Source: Botryosphaeria dothidea (lineage: Eukaryota; Ascomycota; Dothideomycetes; Botryosphaeriales; Botryosphaeriaceae). Taken from it: 64,000 bases of DNA. The notes beneath the pieces are model-generated. The model was not told the origin of the DNA, made no database searches, and saw only the letters and a list, made by a program, of their open reading frames with translations. The position numbers and the translations under genes are program-made. Position 1 is the stretch's first letter, and every line of letters begins with the position of its first letter. This document shows positions 47,405-58,847 of the stretch, one piece after another. The stretch is from NCBI GenBank assembly GCA_011503125.2, contig WWBZ02000001.1, positions 1,612,001 to 1,676,000 of the forward strand, in the 5' to 3' direction.

Positions 47405-49530
47405 TCATGCCCTCACGATCCCCCCACCGACACACAACGTCCCGTTCGCCACGGCACCCATATCCACCCACCCGCCGTGATCGCACACCCAGAACCCCTT
47501 CCCCCCATCCACGCAGTCCACGCTCCCATCCTTGCTGCAATCCCCATTCGGCCGCGCGCGCACGTACCGATCATCCCTCACGCTGGGGCTCTTCTCGGTG
47601 GCGTTGCTGACGCGCTCGAAGGGCAGGCACATCATACCGTCGGCGACGGGGCGTTCCCAGCCCCAGGCCCAGCCGTTGGTGGCGAGAGCGGAGACGTTGG
47701 CCGGGGCGGGCTGGTCGCAGGTGAAGAAGGCCGAGGCGGACTTGCAGAGGAAGTTGCCGGGCGTGCAGGGGAGGTAGAGGGCGATGTTGGGGTCAGGGAC
47801 GTAGGGGAGACGGGGCGCGGATGAAGAGGATGGGACTGGTGGTGGGAGGGACGAGGAGCGCGGGGTGGAGGAGAAGGAGCTGGTGGTGATGGAGGAGCGG
47901 GTTAGGCTGGTGTCGATGCCTGGTTGATTGTTAGCTTCTGCGGGCTTTGGTCGTTTGGTTCGGGTGACTTACCACTGCTCACTACGACCGTTGTCCATGA
48001 ACTTGCTGGAGATGTGCTCTCTGCTCCTGCGCACCTCGTAGTGCAGTCATTGACCGGTCTGCAATAGTCACCTGGCGCGCAGTTGCATGCCACCACAGGT
48101 GCCGTGCATGTCGCCGCCGGCGGAGGTGCCGTCGTCACCAGAGTCACAACTGGCCGAGGGGGGCAGCTTGATGAACTGCCCACGATCGGACTGTCCAGCG
48201 GTAATGCAGTCGCCTCGCCAAAAACGTTGACCAGGGCAGACGAAATGCTCAGCGGAGAGGTCAAATTGGACGAAACGGCGTCGTTGCTGCTCGGCTGGGG
48301 TGTGGCGCTCAGAACGGATTCAATATAAGAAGTGATGAGGGAAGCAGTATCTTCAACGGCTGTAACATTAGGCGAAAGTGTGCCGGCTGTTTTGACTGTG
48401 CTTGTTCTGAAGAGAGTCGCTGTGAGGCTCAGTGTTGAGGTCTCCGACGAAGCAGCTGGCGTAACAGTGCTGCCGATGTCGTTGGGGAAGCTAGCGGGTG
48501 TGGGAGATGAGGCGTCAGTGCCTTGCTCGAGAACGGAATCAATATAGCTCTCAGTCAAGGAAGTGAGAGTGGCCCCTTCGGCACCTGTTGCAGCTGCAGC
48601 AGTCGCCCCAATGACGGAGGCAATGTATTCCTCAACTGAGCTGGTGAATTCCGGACCCGCCGTATTGGCGGTAATCTCGACCTGCGCGATGCCGCTGCCT
48701 TGGGGACCTGGCCCATTCCTGCTGGCTGGCCCTGAGCTCGCTGGTTTATTCGCCGTGCGTGAGCTGGACGGGGCACTTGACTGTGAGGAACCAGAGGAGC
48801 CAGAGTCAGAACAGACAGGTGCTGGGATCTCGCAGTTGCTGCCACCAGTCACAGGCGAAGATGCACTCATTCCGTCTCCGAATACCACATCCGACCCCGG
48901 GTGCGGGTACATGGTATCTGTGCCCTCAGGAGAGACGCAGCTGTTGATTCCCTTGAGGTTGGCAACGTAGAGGTTGGGAAGCATGCAAAGACTGCCATCC
49001 TGCTGCCCTTGGATGGTTACTACCGCGCAGTTCATGTAGAACTCACGATTGCCGGTATGGTTGATCCAACTCCAGGCGAACAGCGCCGTGCCAGACGGCG
49101 CCGTCATCGGAATTGTGAACTCAAAGCTGTTAGTACCCTGGGTCGGGCAACCACCGATCATACTCTTGATGACCTTCCATGTCTTGCCGTTGTCGTAGGA
49201 GAGGGAGAGTTGGCAGGATCCGCCACTGTGGTTTGCAGTGCCGTCAATCGTTGTGTTGTATGTTTGACCGGCTTTCCAGGTCGCGCTAGTGGGTAAAGAT
49301 CCTTGTGCCTGGTCAAGCCCTTTGCATGGGAAGTCTGAGCCATCTGGTGAGAGCGGAGACTTGATGTTGTAGTCTCTATCTGCAGCATTGGCAGCAGTAG
49401 GAGCGTCCCACGGCTTAGGGGTCTCCATTTCCATGTGGGCATGGACATAGGAAAACAACGAAGTTGTACATAGTGTCGTCAGTAGTAGTGAGCGTAGACT
49501 GGAGGTGGTCGTGACAGTCGTGAGAGTCAT
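47405..49530 (-). CDS. AA11 lytic polysaccharide monooxygenase with X278-like tail
   Basis: Exons 49530-47973 and 47919-47405, 690 aa. ATG 49530 was chosen because it begins a signal peptide (MTLTTVTTTSSLRSLLL...) ending FSYVHA, so the mature enzyme starts with His (HMEMETPKPW). The second copper His is in GTANHSGGSC, and REFYMNCAVVTI holds the axial Tyr; this is the AA11 chitin-oxidising histidine brace. A long Ser/Thr-rich linker follows, then a Cys-rich C-terminal module (PCTPGNFLCKSASAFFTC to GGKGFWVCDHGGWV) like the X278 domain that binds chitin in other AA11 enzymes. Secreted, copper-dependent, acts on crystalline chitin, own wall or foreign. The linker contains three related SYIxSVL-type blocks. 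Confidence 0.9.
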
Positions 49531-50211
49531 GACGGCGGTTCGCAACGAAAACAAGCAGGACCATAGAACGAACGTGATGGGGGAGACCTGAACGAGGAGC
49601 GGGAATTCGCAGTGGCAGACAGAAGAGATGCAGGTCTTAAGGAAACGGCAGCAAGGGAAGCATCACACAAGCCCCCTCACGCACAGAGGCACCTGCACGA
49701 AATGGAATTCACGCGGAGGAAACAGTCTGGTCAGTCGCATTGAAAGAGAGTAGGACGAATATGCCAAGGGCAAGCTTAGCCACAGTGGCCATGGACCTCT
49801 TCTGGCCAGAAGACTGCATTTTTGTCGCCACTGATCAGAGCATGTCGGTCATCCGTTAGTGTCTTGGGTGGCGGTGGTACGGTCCCTGCAGATGATGGGG
49901 TGAAAAGGGATACATTCTTGGATCAGAAGAGCAAGGAATGTGCTCCCTGCCTCTGCCCAGAACGCGGCGAAGAGAACACGATACGGCTCTAGAATATCAG
50001 TGTGGCTGGGGGAGGACAACTCCAGCTCTGAAGAACAAAAAATTGGGTATTGCTTTGACGAAAGTCGATATAGGATCGCGATAGCGCTTTAAGAGTGGTT
50101 CAACTGCTGAACGCCGCAATCCTGGTAGGGAATCCAAAATGTTTGCCCGCCACCTCAACCGTTCCTGTCGCGTCCATACTCTATGCAAGAAAAAGTGCGC
50201 TTAGCGCTGCA
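49531..50211. other. LPMO promoter and PGA2 3' region
   Basis: 681 bp between two minus-strand genes; nothing specific recognised. Confidence 0.55.
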
Positions 50212-50757
50212 TTAGTCAATCAGAAACTCCTCGATGTCTTTGTCGCTGTTGGCCTCAGCGTCCTCGCGCAGCTTCTTCTCGTGAATTTCCAGCATCTGAC
50301 GAACGAACTTGCGCTGGCGTACCCTTGCGGCTCGCCCCCAGTCGTCCTTGTCTTCATCCTCGCTGTCGCTGTCCACGCCTGGTATCTTGAATTCAGGTTG
50401 AGATTTATTCCCACGCAAGTCGTTCGCTGTCAGCTTCGGACCGGCATCGGCGTTTTCGTCTTCGCTGGGTCGTGAGTCGGCTTCGTGCTGCTTGTTCTGC
50501 ATGTAGGCGCCCAGCCTCATCAAATAAGGCCGCAGCAGACAGTATCCGCCGATGATAACTACGAGTCGAATGTAGTCCCGAGTGCGCATCTGACTGAACT
50601 AGGAAAAGGTCAGCAGCGGGCCTAAAGCAGTAGTGGAGTGGAGAAAGCGCACGGTCTTTGAGGTCTGAGTAGTGAAATTGTTGCCCCAAGTGGAGAGCAG
50701 TGACAGATAGTCCGAGGACTGAGAGCTGCCATCGTCGTGCTGCTGCTGTTGCGCCAT
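50212..50757 (-). CDS. PGA2: PGA2-like protein-trafficking membrane protein
   Basis: Exons 50757-50653 and 50598-50212, 163 aa. MAQQQQHDDG leads to NNFTTQTSKT, spliced to FSQMRTRDYIRLVVIIGGY; one membrane segment (about 45-62), then a long charged cytosolic tail with an acidic patch (VDSDSEDEDKDDWGRAARV) and a basic helix ending DIEEFLID. This matches the fungal Pga2 family, ER/nuclear-envelope proteins needed for processing and transport of Gas1 and alkaline phosphatase in yeast. The start lies only 308 bp from the divergent MHF1 start. Confidence 0.85.
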
Positions 50758-51065
50758 CCTGCGACAAAAAGTCTGTCAGACCTAGAGAAGGGTGTAGGCA
50801 ACGTCGCACCCTTTCTCCTCGTAGACGGAGCGCGCCGTGGTCGAAAGCGCAATTTCCCGTAGATGCAGGTCGCAGGCAAGCAAGGCGGCCAGCTCTTGGT
50901 CGAGCTCCGGGTGTGGGCCCAGACCGAAGCTTGCGAGCTTGGGGCAGTGACGCCAGCCGCTCCGCGTCGCCCATCAAGACGCGTCCCGTCGCGTCTTCCC
51001 CCAAACCCGCTTGCCGCACACCACCGCGTCACCGGCTCACGACCACGACCACCACCACCGAAACC
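50758..51065. promoter_or_regulatory. Compact bidirectional promoter PGA2/MHF1
   Basis: 308 bp separating two start codons on opposite strands. No TATA box was seen, as expected for housekeeping bidirectional promoters. Transcription start sites cannot be placed from sequence. Confidence 0.6.
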
Positions 51066-51629
51066 ATGGCCGACGACGAGGCAGTGCGGAAAGAGGAGGT
51101 AGAACCCTCAACTCTTCCGCCCCAGACGATCCACAGTCCCGCTAACGCAGCCCCAGCGCCTCAAATCCGCCCTCTGGTACAGCATCGGCCAGTTCGTCGA
51201 CCACCAATGCCAGCTCAAAGACCGCAACGCAACGCCCCAATTCATCGGCGCCCTGACCGAGCTGGTCTGGACGCAGATCGGTAATGGCAACCCGTCCTCG
51301 GCGCCAAAGTCACCGCAACTGACAACGAACGGCGCGTAGCATCCGCCTCGCGCGACCTCTCCACCTTCGCCCGCCACGCAGGCCGCACCCAAGTCAACAC
51401 GGCCGACGTCCTGCTGCTGGCGCGCCGCAACGAAGGGCTTGAGGGCCTGCTGCGCCAGTTCGTCGACGAGCACCGCGCCGAGCGAGGGACTGCAGCGGCG
51501 GCAGCCGAAGCGCGAAGGAATGCCGGCACGACGGGTCGGGGTAGAGGAGGAAGAGGAGGAGCTGCCAGAGGTGGTACTGCTACTGGAAGAGGGCGAGGGA
51601 GGGGCAGAGGTAGAGGAAGGGGTGGGTGA
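51066..51629 (+). CDS. MHF1: MHF1/CENP-S histone-fold protein
   Basis: Exons 51066-51098, 51151-51280, 51340-51629; 150 aa, recovered by joining three frames. The histone fold reads QRLKSALWYSIGQFVD, then NATPQFIGALTELVWTQI, then RDLSTFARHAGRTQVNTADV and LLLARRNEGLEGLLRQFV, a close match to CENP-S/MHF1. With MHF2/CENP-X it forms a tetramer that supports FANCM/Mph1 at stalled forks and is part of the kinetochore CCAN. A C-terminal tail of about 40 residues is built of Arg-Gly repeats (RGRGGRGGAARGG), which could bind DNA or RNA. Introns are 52 and 59 bp. Confidence 0.9.
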
Positions 51630-52444
51630 GGACAGAAAGCAGCATCCAAGGGGTCGAGAGAAGGTCAGACGATTGGCCGCTGCAAAACGCTGAATGGGGA
51701 ATCGCAACACCAGCTACATGGTCGCGATATCAGACGATACGTGCATGCGGGCAGCAGCACTCATCTGGGGAAGGTAAAGGTTAAGAGGTCTTGTGGCGGT
51801 GCGAACCTGTGGGGCAGGATGGAGGGCGAGACCGGTCAGTGCAGTGCGTGTGGGCTGTCGAGCAAGATCGTCGTCAGGCGCACGGAGAAAAGGAAAGCGA
51901 AAGCACACCGCAACAGTACGCCTGATTGGACACGAGTGGGATACCGTGGTGGATACACTTATGGGTACTTATGGATACTGCACTATTGGCCGCTGCGGAT
52001 ATGCTATGAGGGAAAAATTGCGTTCAGGGGAAAAGGGTTGCTGGCACAGGCGAGTTCGGTATCGTTCATGATTTGATACCACTAGGCATACTTGAAACAC
52101 ATGTGTTGCATAACAGTTCCCATTGCTACTTAAGCGAACTCTTTCCGTTATCATTAACAAACCCCGTGATATCCACCTCGTAGTAATGTCATTAATATCT
52201 CCTTCGTCTGTGCCCGTAGGCATAGTTCCGTGTAAGCTTCGCTCTTCGGTCGTAACTGAGCTCTCAGCCTTGGTATCCAACTTTTCATAACACAATCAAG
52301 AATGTAGTACGACGACGCATGCAGCCGGAATGGTGCACGGCCGTATATTTCTCATAAGAAATTCCGAGTCTCCAGGATATCGGACCCGGCTCATCAACTC
52401 TAACATCTACGCAGTCGAAGCGGCCAGCGCACTTCAATGGTTGC
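51630..52444. other. Convergent intergenic region
   Basis: 815 bp between the MHF1 and four-TM protein stop codons; no feature recognised. Confidence 0.6.
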
Positions 52445-53397
52445 TTAGAAGTTATGAGGGTTGGTCTTCTCGTAACCGTAAGGGTTCGAGGTGTTGGCAA
52501 TGGTGCCGTTGGTTTGCGGCGCGGCGTAGCTTCCGTTGTAACCGGCATCCGGCTTGTACGCGTTGTACGTGGTAGCGTTATTGGCGCCAACAGTCGAACC
52601 GGTGTAAGCAGTTTCGTGGCTAGGCCTGGTGTCGACATTGGGACCACCAACAGCGCTTGCAACGGGAGCGCCAGCGCCGTAAGTACCGAGCTCAGAGTCG
52701 CCATTGTCGACGGTGTTCTTGCGATTGCGCTTCCAGAAGGCACCACGCCTGCCGCTGCCAGAGGTGTAGTTGTTGGCGGGCGAGGGACCGAAGCGCTTCT
52801 CCTTCTGGTGGCGGCGGGCAAACCAAAACTGGCAGACGGCTGCAATAAGGAAGAGGAAACTGTGGTGTTTTGTGAGCATTCTTGCCGAGCCCTTTTTAAA
52901 GTACAGACGAAAACTTACGCTCCAATGATAGCGACGGCAAAGCATGCCTTGTTATAGCGGCACACAGTGCCATAAGCAGCCTGGTAGGTGACCTGTTCGC
53001 CGTTGCTGGTACCGAAGCCATTGTCGCCAAAGCCCTCGCCAGTTTCAGCGTTGCCGCGACCGAGAGGGGTGTCGACAATGCCGGTGCAGCTCTTAGCACC
53101 GTCCCGAGTCAGGACGGCAATGGCAACGAACCCGCCAGCAAAAGCAACGTCCAGAATCATTCCGAGGAAAGCGAGAATGCGAATGCCACCGAGGCATGGC
53201 GTGAGGACAATAGCGAGGATAGTATACAAGACGGCGACACCGGAAATGCCCTCGACGGCCTTCTGCCAGTTGGGAATGGTCCGGTCGCGGTCGGATTGGA
53301 CGGCCAGGAAATAAGAGTAGAAGCCGAGGATGATAGCTCCGCAGCAGAAGCAGAGCATGTACGGGAAGGTCCCGAGCAGGCGACCGAAGAAACCCAT
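52445..53397 (-). CDS. Four-TM MARVEL-like membrane protein
   Basis: Exons 53397-52919 and 52859-52445, 297 aa. ATG 53397 gives MGFFGRLLGTFPYMLCFCCG, which starts the first membrane helix. Further hydrophobic helices are ISGVAVLYTILAIVL, ILAFLGMILDVAFAGGFVAI, and, across the intron, KACFAVAIIGA joined to FLFLIAAVCQFWF. The tail of about 130 residues is hydrophilic, Asn/Gly/Tyr-rich, with a basic stretch (FWKRNRKN) after the last helix. The layout fits MARVEL-type plasma-membrane organisers, but I do not assign a specific role. Confidence 0.8.
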
Positions 53398-55082
53398 GGC
53401 GACGGTGTTGGGCTCAGCGAGGAGGAGTTGGTGTTGGAGCGGAAAGGACGAGCTCGGTGAAGGCTGGTGTTGTCCAGGTATGCGTGGCAGCGGAATGGCC
53501 AAGCCAGGAGAGAGTGCGGGACGGTGTGGGAGGTTAAATGTGTGACAGGGTGCAAAATGACGCAGCGATCAGTCACAGGCACGACCAGGGCAGCCCACAA
53601 TTTGTGTCGCTGCAGTCTCCAGGCTGGTGTAGTGATCGCCGTTGACAAGACGTCATGTGGAGCACCAAGCGCAGGGGCCAGTCACGCGCAAGGCCGTTCT
53701 TCGCCTAGCGCACTTAGCCACTGTGGCTGAGAGTGTCTTTCAGCTCGAATGGTCGCGATCTGGATTGCGGGCGCACACGCTACTCGCCATCGACGACAAA
53801 GGCCATTGGCAGCTGCTCTAGCCCTGCGCGCGCCGAGCGAAACCGCCAAAACTTCGCTTTGCCCGCAATTGCATGGCGCAAACTTTCCGCCTGCGCCTTG
53901 TCCCCGAAACCGAAGACAATCAACATCAGACGTCACAGCGACTGCGCAATCCGAACATTGCTCGGAAACCGTGGCGTCTTCCTGTTTGGTTGCGCTACAC
54001 CCGTGAACCAGCATTCAAATTACCGTCGACTTTCTGCTGCTGTCGATAATGCGGTTTAGATGACGCGACCGTGCGACCAGTGCTGCGGCTGCCCCATGTC
54101 AACCACATGTCGCCCATATCCCGCCCAGTAAGTTCCCTGTTTTATCCCGTTCGACGGCCCGGTTCGCTAGGGCTGCAAGGGCTCGCCAAAGCTTTGATTC
54201 GCGGGGAACTCTGATTGCCCGTTCGGCGCTCATTTCGCTTCAATCCTGTTTGACGACATTGGCCCACGCTTCATCTCCAGATTGACGCGGGGGACCGACC
54301 GTAAGAGTGACTGCATGGCTCTTCAATTTGGTGAAGCTCTTCGTCCCCCAACCACAAACAGCCCAGGGATTACGGATATCATGAGGAACCCATCGGCCGT
54401 CCCGAGGTGCTCGACGAAGCAAGCCACGTTCAGCAACAAGCTAGTGCCGTTCTCCACAACGTCATAGCTTCGCGCAGCTATATCATCCGTCTGTTCTAGT
54501 AAACAGCCGTCTAGCGCGGAACATCACGATCCTCGGCTGCGGGTTAGCTATATCCAAGACAACCTTGCTTCACTAGGGGCAAGCAAGCTTCCAACGCCGG
54601 TGACGTTCCAGAACCCGAACTTCACTACTCTCTTGAAGACCTGCTGGGGCTGCAGCGTACAGCGTGAAGGTCTCGGTCCGCACGGCACGTCGTGGTTGCC
54701 GTTCTATCCGACCTCACAATGGGCGTCCTCATCCAGCTTGCCGTCAGGGCATACTCCTAGAGTTAGCGCGAAGTGTGGTTTGGGCATGGTCCATATGACG
54801 TCGGAAAAGCTGACGGCACGGATTTGGTAGCGTGACAGGGCTAAAGGTTGCGTCTGGAGGAAGGTGCAACAGAGGGAACATCGAGCGTGCGCGTTTGAAA
54901 ATGAATGGAAATGTGATAATCAACGCAAGGTATAGAGATGTACGAGATTCTCTTGAATATACTGAATTCGTTTTTAGGAAATGGTTCATAAATAGATATA
55001 GGTCATACAATTGACGAAAGAATCGAAGCTTTCCAACTTACCACCTCACACAGCACTCAGTTCTCTCCACAGTACCGCCTGA
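53398..55082. other. Large intergenic region; nothing recognised
   Basis: 1.69 kb between two minus-strand genes, holding the promoter of the MARVEL-like gene and the 3' end of the butanediol dehydrogenase gene. Open frames are short, without family motifs. No repeats or RNA genes seen. Confidence 0.6.
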
Positions 55083-56446
55083 TCATTGGACATCTAGGTG
55101 ATTCGCTCTTACCAAGACCTTCACCTGGTTGTCCTTGTCTTCGATCAAGGCCTTGAACCCTTCTGCCTCGACCTGATCCAGCTCAATCCTCTTCGTGATC
55201 ATCTCTTGTGGCTTCATTCTTCCTTCACTGATGGCATCTAACACAGCCTGAAAGTCACCTGCCTGATATGTTGCAACGCCGATATACGACCGCTCCTTGA
55301 AGCAGAAGTCATTGGGGAAGATGCTGCAGCGCTTCTCCCAGATGGCAATGTTGACGATGGTACCCCTGGCACGCACCGCATGCACAGCCGCATCCAAGCC
55401 CGCCTGCACGCCTGCGCAATCGTACACGACGTGCACACCCTGGTTCTCGCAGAGCTCGCGGCACTTCGCCGGCACGTCGTCGACGGTCGGGTCGAGCACG
55501 TAGTGGGCGCCAAACTGCTTCGCGAACTGCTTGCGGCGGGGCGACATCTCGGAGACGATGATCTTGGCGGCGCCGCGGGCGCGCAGGGCCTGGATCACGG
55601 AGAGCCCGATGGGCCCGCCGCCGAGGACGAGGACGGACGAGTCGGGCTTGAAGGGCGAGATGTTGACCGCGTGCCAGCCGACGGCCAGGGGTTCGATGAG
55701 TGCTGTTGCTTCCCGGTCAGAAATTCTGCGTGGCTGAGCAATTGCGCGTACGGGAATGGCTGCTGCCTACCGCCGATCTCCAGGGACACGTTCTCGGGAA
55801 GTTTGTACAGACACGACTGGGGGGTGACGATGTGCTCGGCGAGCCCACCGCCCCAGCCACTCAGGCCGATGAAGCCGTTTTTGTAGCAGCAGTTGATCAA
55901 TCCCTCGGTGCAGGCGCCGCAGTCGCCGTCGTAGATGATGGGCTGTACGCAGACGCGGTCTCCAACCTTGTAATCGCTAACACCCTCGCCAACCTCTTCG
56001 ACGACTCCACTGAATTCATGGCCGAAAGTAAGAGGCACGGTCTCGCCGGTGATGGGATGGGGAGTGGTTGGGCACAGGCTTGCGCCGCCGATGTACTCGT
56101 GCAAGTCTGTCAATGGTCAGCCTGGAAGCTTGAATGGTATGCGGGACGCGTATTGTGTGGCGGTGTTGGCATTGGTGGGAGAGGCGGGGATGAATGGTCC
56201 CAGAATGCTGTGCAACAAGGGCAGGGTATCATACCACTCCCGCAGATGCCTACCCAGGCCGGCTTTAGCTGTGAGATCTGAAGTCAGCCCCGCGCAAGAA
56301 TGCTAGCAGAAGGGCCGACTGACTTTGATCTGACCCTTGCCCACCTGCGGTTCTGGAATGTCTTCCAGCCTGAGGTCGCGCTGGCCGTGGAAGCGCACGG
56401 CCTTCATCGTCTTGGTCTTGTCGGTTTTATCGGCGACTGAGCCCAT
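55083..56446 (-). CDS. Butanediol dehydrogenase-like zinc MDR enzyme
   Basis: Exons 56446-56324, 56268-56235, 56106-55771, 55702-55083; 370 aa. TMKAVRFHGQRDLRLEDIPE is typical of the (R,R)-butanediol dehydrogenase group. The catalytic zinc site is GICGSDLHEY and FGHEFSGVVEEVGEG; the structural zinc loop is CGACTEGLINCC; the Rossmann motif is VLVLGGGPIGLSVIQAL. It probably interconverts acetoin and 2,3-butanediol, or oxidises a related polyol, with NAD(H); cytosolic. An upstream in-frame ATG at 56482 would add 12 residues (MLETLKNLTIRT); I prefer 56446 by similarity to family starts. Exon 2 is 34 bp. Divergent from another zinc dehydrogenase. Confidence 0.9.
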
Positions 56447-57633
56447 TGTTCTGATGGTCAGGTTCTTGAGCGTCTCGAGCATGGTTTCCGGCAGTCTGGC
56501 GAATGGATAGGCAATGCCACCCTACATGCGCGGCGGCGGCGTAGGCCTTTATATAGTTCCAAGGAGAATTTCCATCGTTTTCCCCGCGTTGGCGCACAAC
56601 GGCGTCAGCGTGGGAGCCGGAAACATCATGATGGGAAAAGAGGCCGTCGAGTGTCGGGATTCCCAAAGAGAGATTGCGGGAAGGGGAAGATCACCCCGCA
56701 ATCGCTCGGTATGCCGGTTTGGGGAGAGAATCTGGGGAAGACAGGGAGGGGGCTATCACGACACAGAACCCAAGGCGGCGGCGCGTGACGCGGGCGGGCT
56801 TGGACGGAAGGAAAGCTGAGGGCACGCGTCGCGGAGAGGGCCTTTTTCCGGGCCGTTCGCTGTTGGATTCTGATTGGGGCGCTTGGTTTGGCCAGATGTG
56901 AGATTGCCAAGGGTGTTGAGATGCATGCGTGGGGACCCTGCGGTGGAAAGTGAGCCGAACGCGGGGCAGCGCGCAGCGCGACGCGGCGGCATTGCCAACT
57001 CTCGCGCGCGCCAACTCGGAGTCTCGCACGCTGCATGCCATGATGACGGTGCGATGTCGGCGCGGACAGGTTAGCCGACAGAGCCAGGCCTCTTGAAGGT
57101 GCGGAAAGTGTCTAGGCTGGACGGTGGTGCGCGGGGAGCTGTTTCCAGAGCAGCCACGCAGCGACGGCGCGGGATGCCATTGTGATTGGTGGCAAAATGA
57201 CGTCTCGCCGCGGGGCTCCCAGACACTTTTTTGCTGAGCTCGCGACTCCTTCCAGCGCTCCACTGCCGCTGCACGAGTCACTGTTGACAGCTGCGAGCTC
57301 TCGCTTTCTTGGGGAACAGAGGGCCCATCGCGGGGCCGGGAGAAGAAACTGGCGCGGGCCAAATCTCCCAGCGTGGAAAGCGATCTATGATGCGCATCCA
57401 GGAAACACCATCGTCCCAAATGGCCATTGGAACAGACTCATTCCAGCCCACAAGCCTTATGCATCGGCTCAATTGGCGCGTCCGGGATGATATCACTGAT
57501 GCCTGCCGTTTCCCGGCTGTATTAAAGCCCCTCCCCCTCCGTTCTGCCGCTCCAAAACAACTTCTTTATTTTTCTCCTTCCACAAAACACTCTCGCCCGA
57601 TCTCTGCTCAGCTTCCCCGTCACAGCCTCCATC
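56447..57633. promoter_or_regulatory. Shared upstream region of two dehydrogenases
   Basis: 1.19 kb between head-to-head dehydrogenase starts. Near the plus-strand gene are a TATA-like TATTAAA at about 57520 and two CCCCT (stress-response-type, AGGGG on the other strand) motifs at about 57528-57538, roughly 100 bp before the ATG. These short motifs can occur by chance. Confidence 0.4.
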
Positions 57634-58847
57634 ATGCCTTACCCCGAGACCGCCGAGGGCTTCTGTGTCACCGACATCAAGAACTGGAGCAAGTTCACCA
57701 AGCAAGAGGTCGGCCGCCCTCGCTTCGTGTCTCTGCCGAGAACCCCACCTTCGCTGACTGCCCCTCACTGCTACAGTTCAAGCTCAAGCCCTTTGGCGAC
57801 CGCGATGTCGACATTGCCATTGACGCCTGCGGTGTCTGCGCCAGTGACGTCCACACCATCACCGGCGGCTGGGGCTCAGATATCCCGCTTCCTCTTTGCG
57901 TTGGCCACGAGATCATTGGCAAGGTCGTGAAGGTTGGCAAGGATGTCACCACCATCAAAGAGGGCGACCGTGTCGGTGTCGGTGCTCAGATTGGTGCCGA
58001 TTTGACCTGCGGCAACTGCAAGGCCGACCAGGAAAACTACTGCCCCAACTCCATTGACACCTATGGCGCTCCCTACCCTGACGGCACCATTTCCATGGGC
58101 GGCTATTCCAGCCATGTTCGTGCTCACGAATATTTCACCTTCAAGATCCCCGATGCTCTTGAGACGAGCCTGGCTGCTCCTATGCTGTGCGCTGGTTTGA
58201 CCGTCTTCAGCCCTCTCAAGAGGTTAGGAGCTGGTCCCGGCAAGAAGATCGGCATTGTTGGAATGTGAGTCTCTTATCATGCCAGCTTTATTTTCCGCAG
58301 AGACTCATCAACATACAGCGGCGGTCTTGGCCACTTCGGTATCCTTTTCGCAAAGGCTCTCGGAGCTGAGGTCTACGCCATCTCCCACAGTCCCAACAAG
58401 AAGGAGGATGCTCTCAAGCTTGGTGCCAAAGACTTCATTGTCACCAAGGAGAAGAACTGGGCCGAGCCCTGGAAGTTTGCCTTCGACTTCATCATCAACA
58501 CTGCCGATGCCACCGACAAGTTCAACCTGCCCGACTACTTCAGCACCCTCAAAGTCAACGGCTCCTTCCACATGGTCGGCTTCCCCGACAACCCGCTTCC
58601 CCAGATCCAGGCCCAGGTCTTCGCTCCCAACGGCTGCTCCATGGGTGCTTCCCACATTGGCAACCGCCCCGAGATGATTGAGATGCTGGAGCTTGCTGCT
58701 AAGCAGAACGTGAAGAGCTGGGTCGAGACAATTGACATTTCGGAGGAAGGCTGCAAGCAGGCTGTTGAACGGGTTTACAACAACGACAACGTCCGCTTCA
58801 GGTTCACCTTGGTGGGCTACGACAAGGTTTTTGGCAAGCGCGCATAG
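57634..58847 (+). CDS. NADP-dependent cinnamyl/medium-chain alcohol dehydrogenase (ADH6/7-like)
   Basis: Exons 57634-57708, 57777-58264, 58319-58847; 363 aa. The first intron has the unusual donor GTCGGC but a normal branch and acceptor, and joins FTKQE to FKLKPFGDRDVDI. The catalytic zinc Cys lies in CGVCASDVHTITGGWG and the His in CVGHEIIGKV; the Rossmann turn GIGGLGHFGILFAKAL spans the second intron. It matches the ADH6/ADH7/CAD branch of broad-range aldehyde reductases. In the structural zinc loop only three Cys are seen (TCGNCKADQENYC), the position of the usual first Cys being Asp (GADLTC). Whether it still binds that zinc is uncertain. Divergent from the butanediol dehydrogenase-like gene. 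Confidence 0.92.

Noticed and set aside
53398..55082. Degenerate gene in the large 53.4-55.1 kb gap
   Set aside because: Frames of 60-110 codons exist, but none shows motifs, splice-consistent extension or codon bias like the neighbours.
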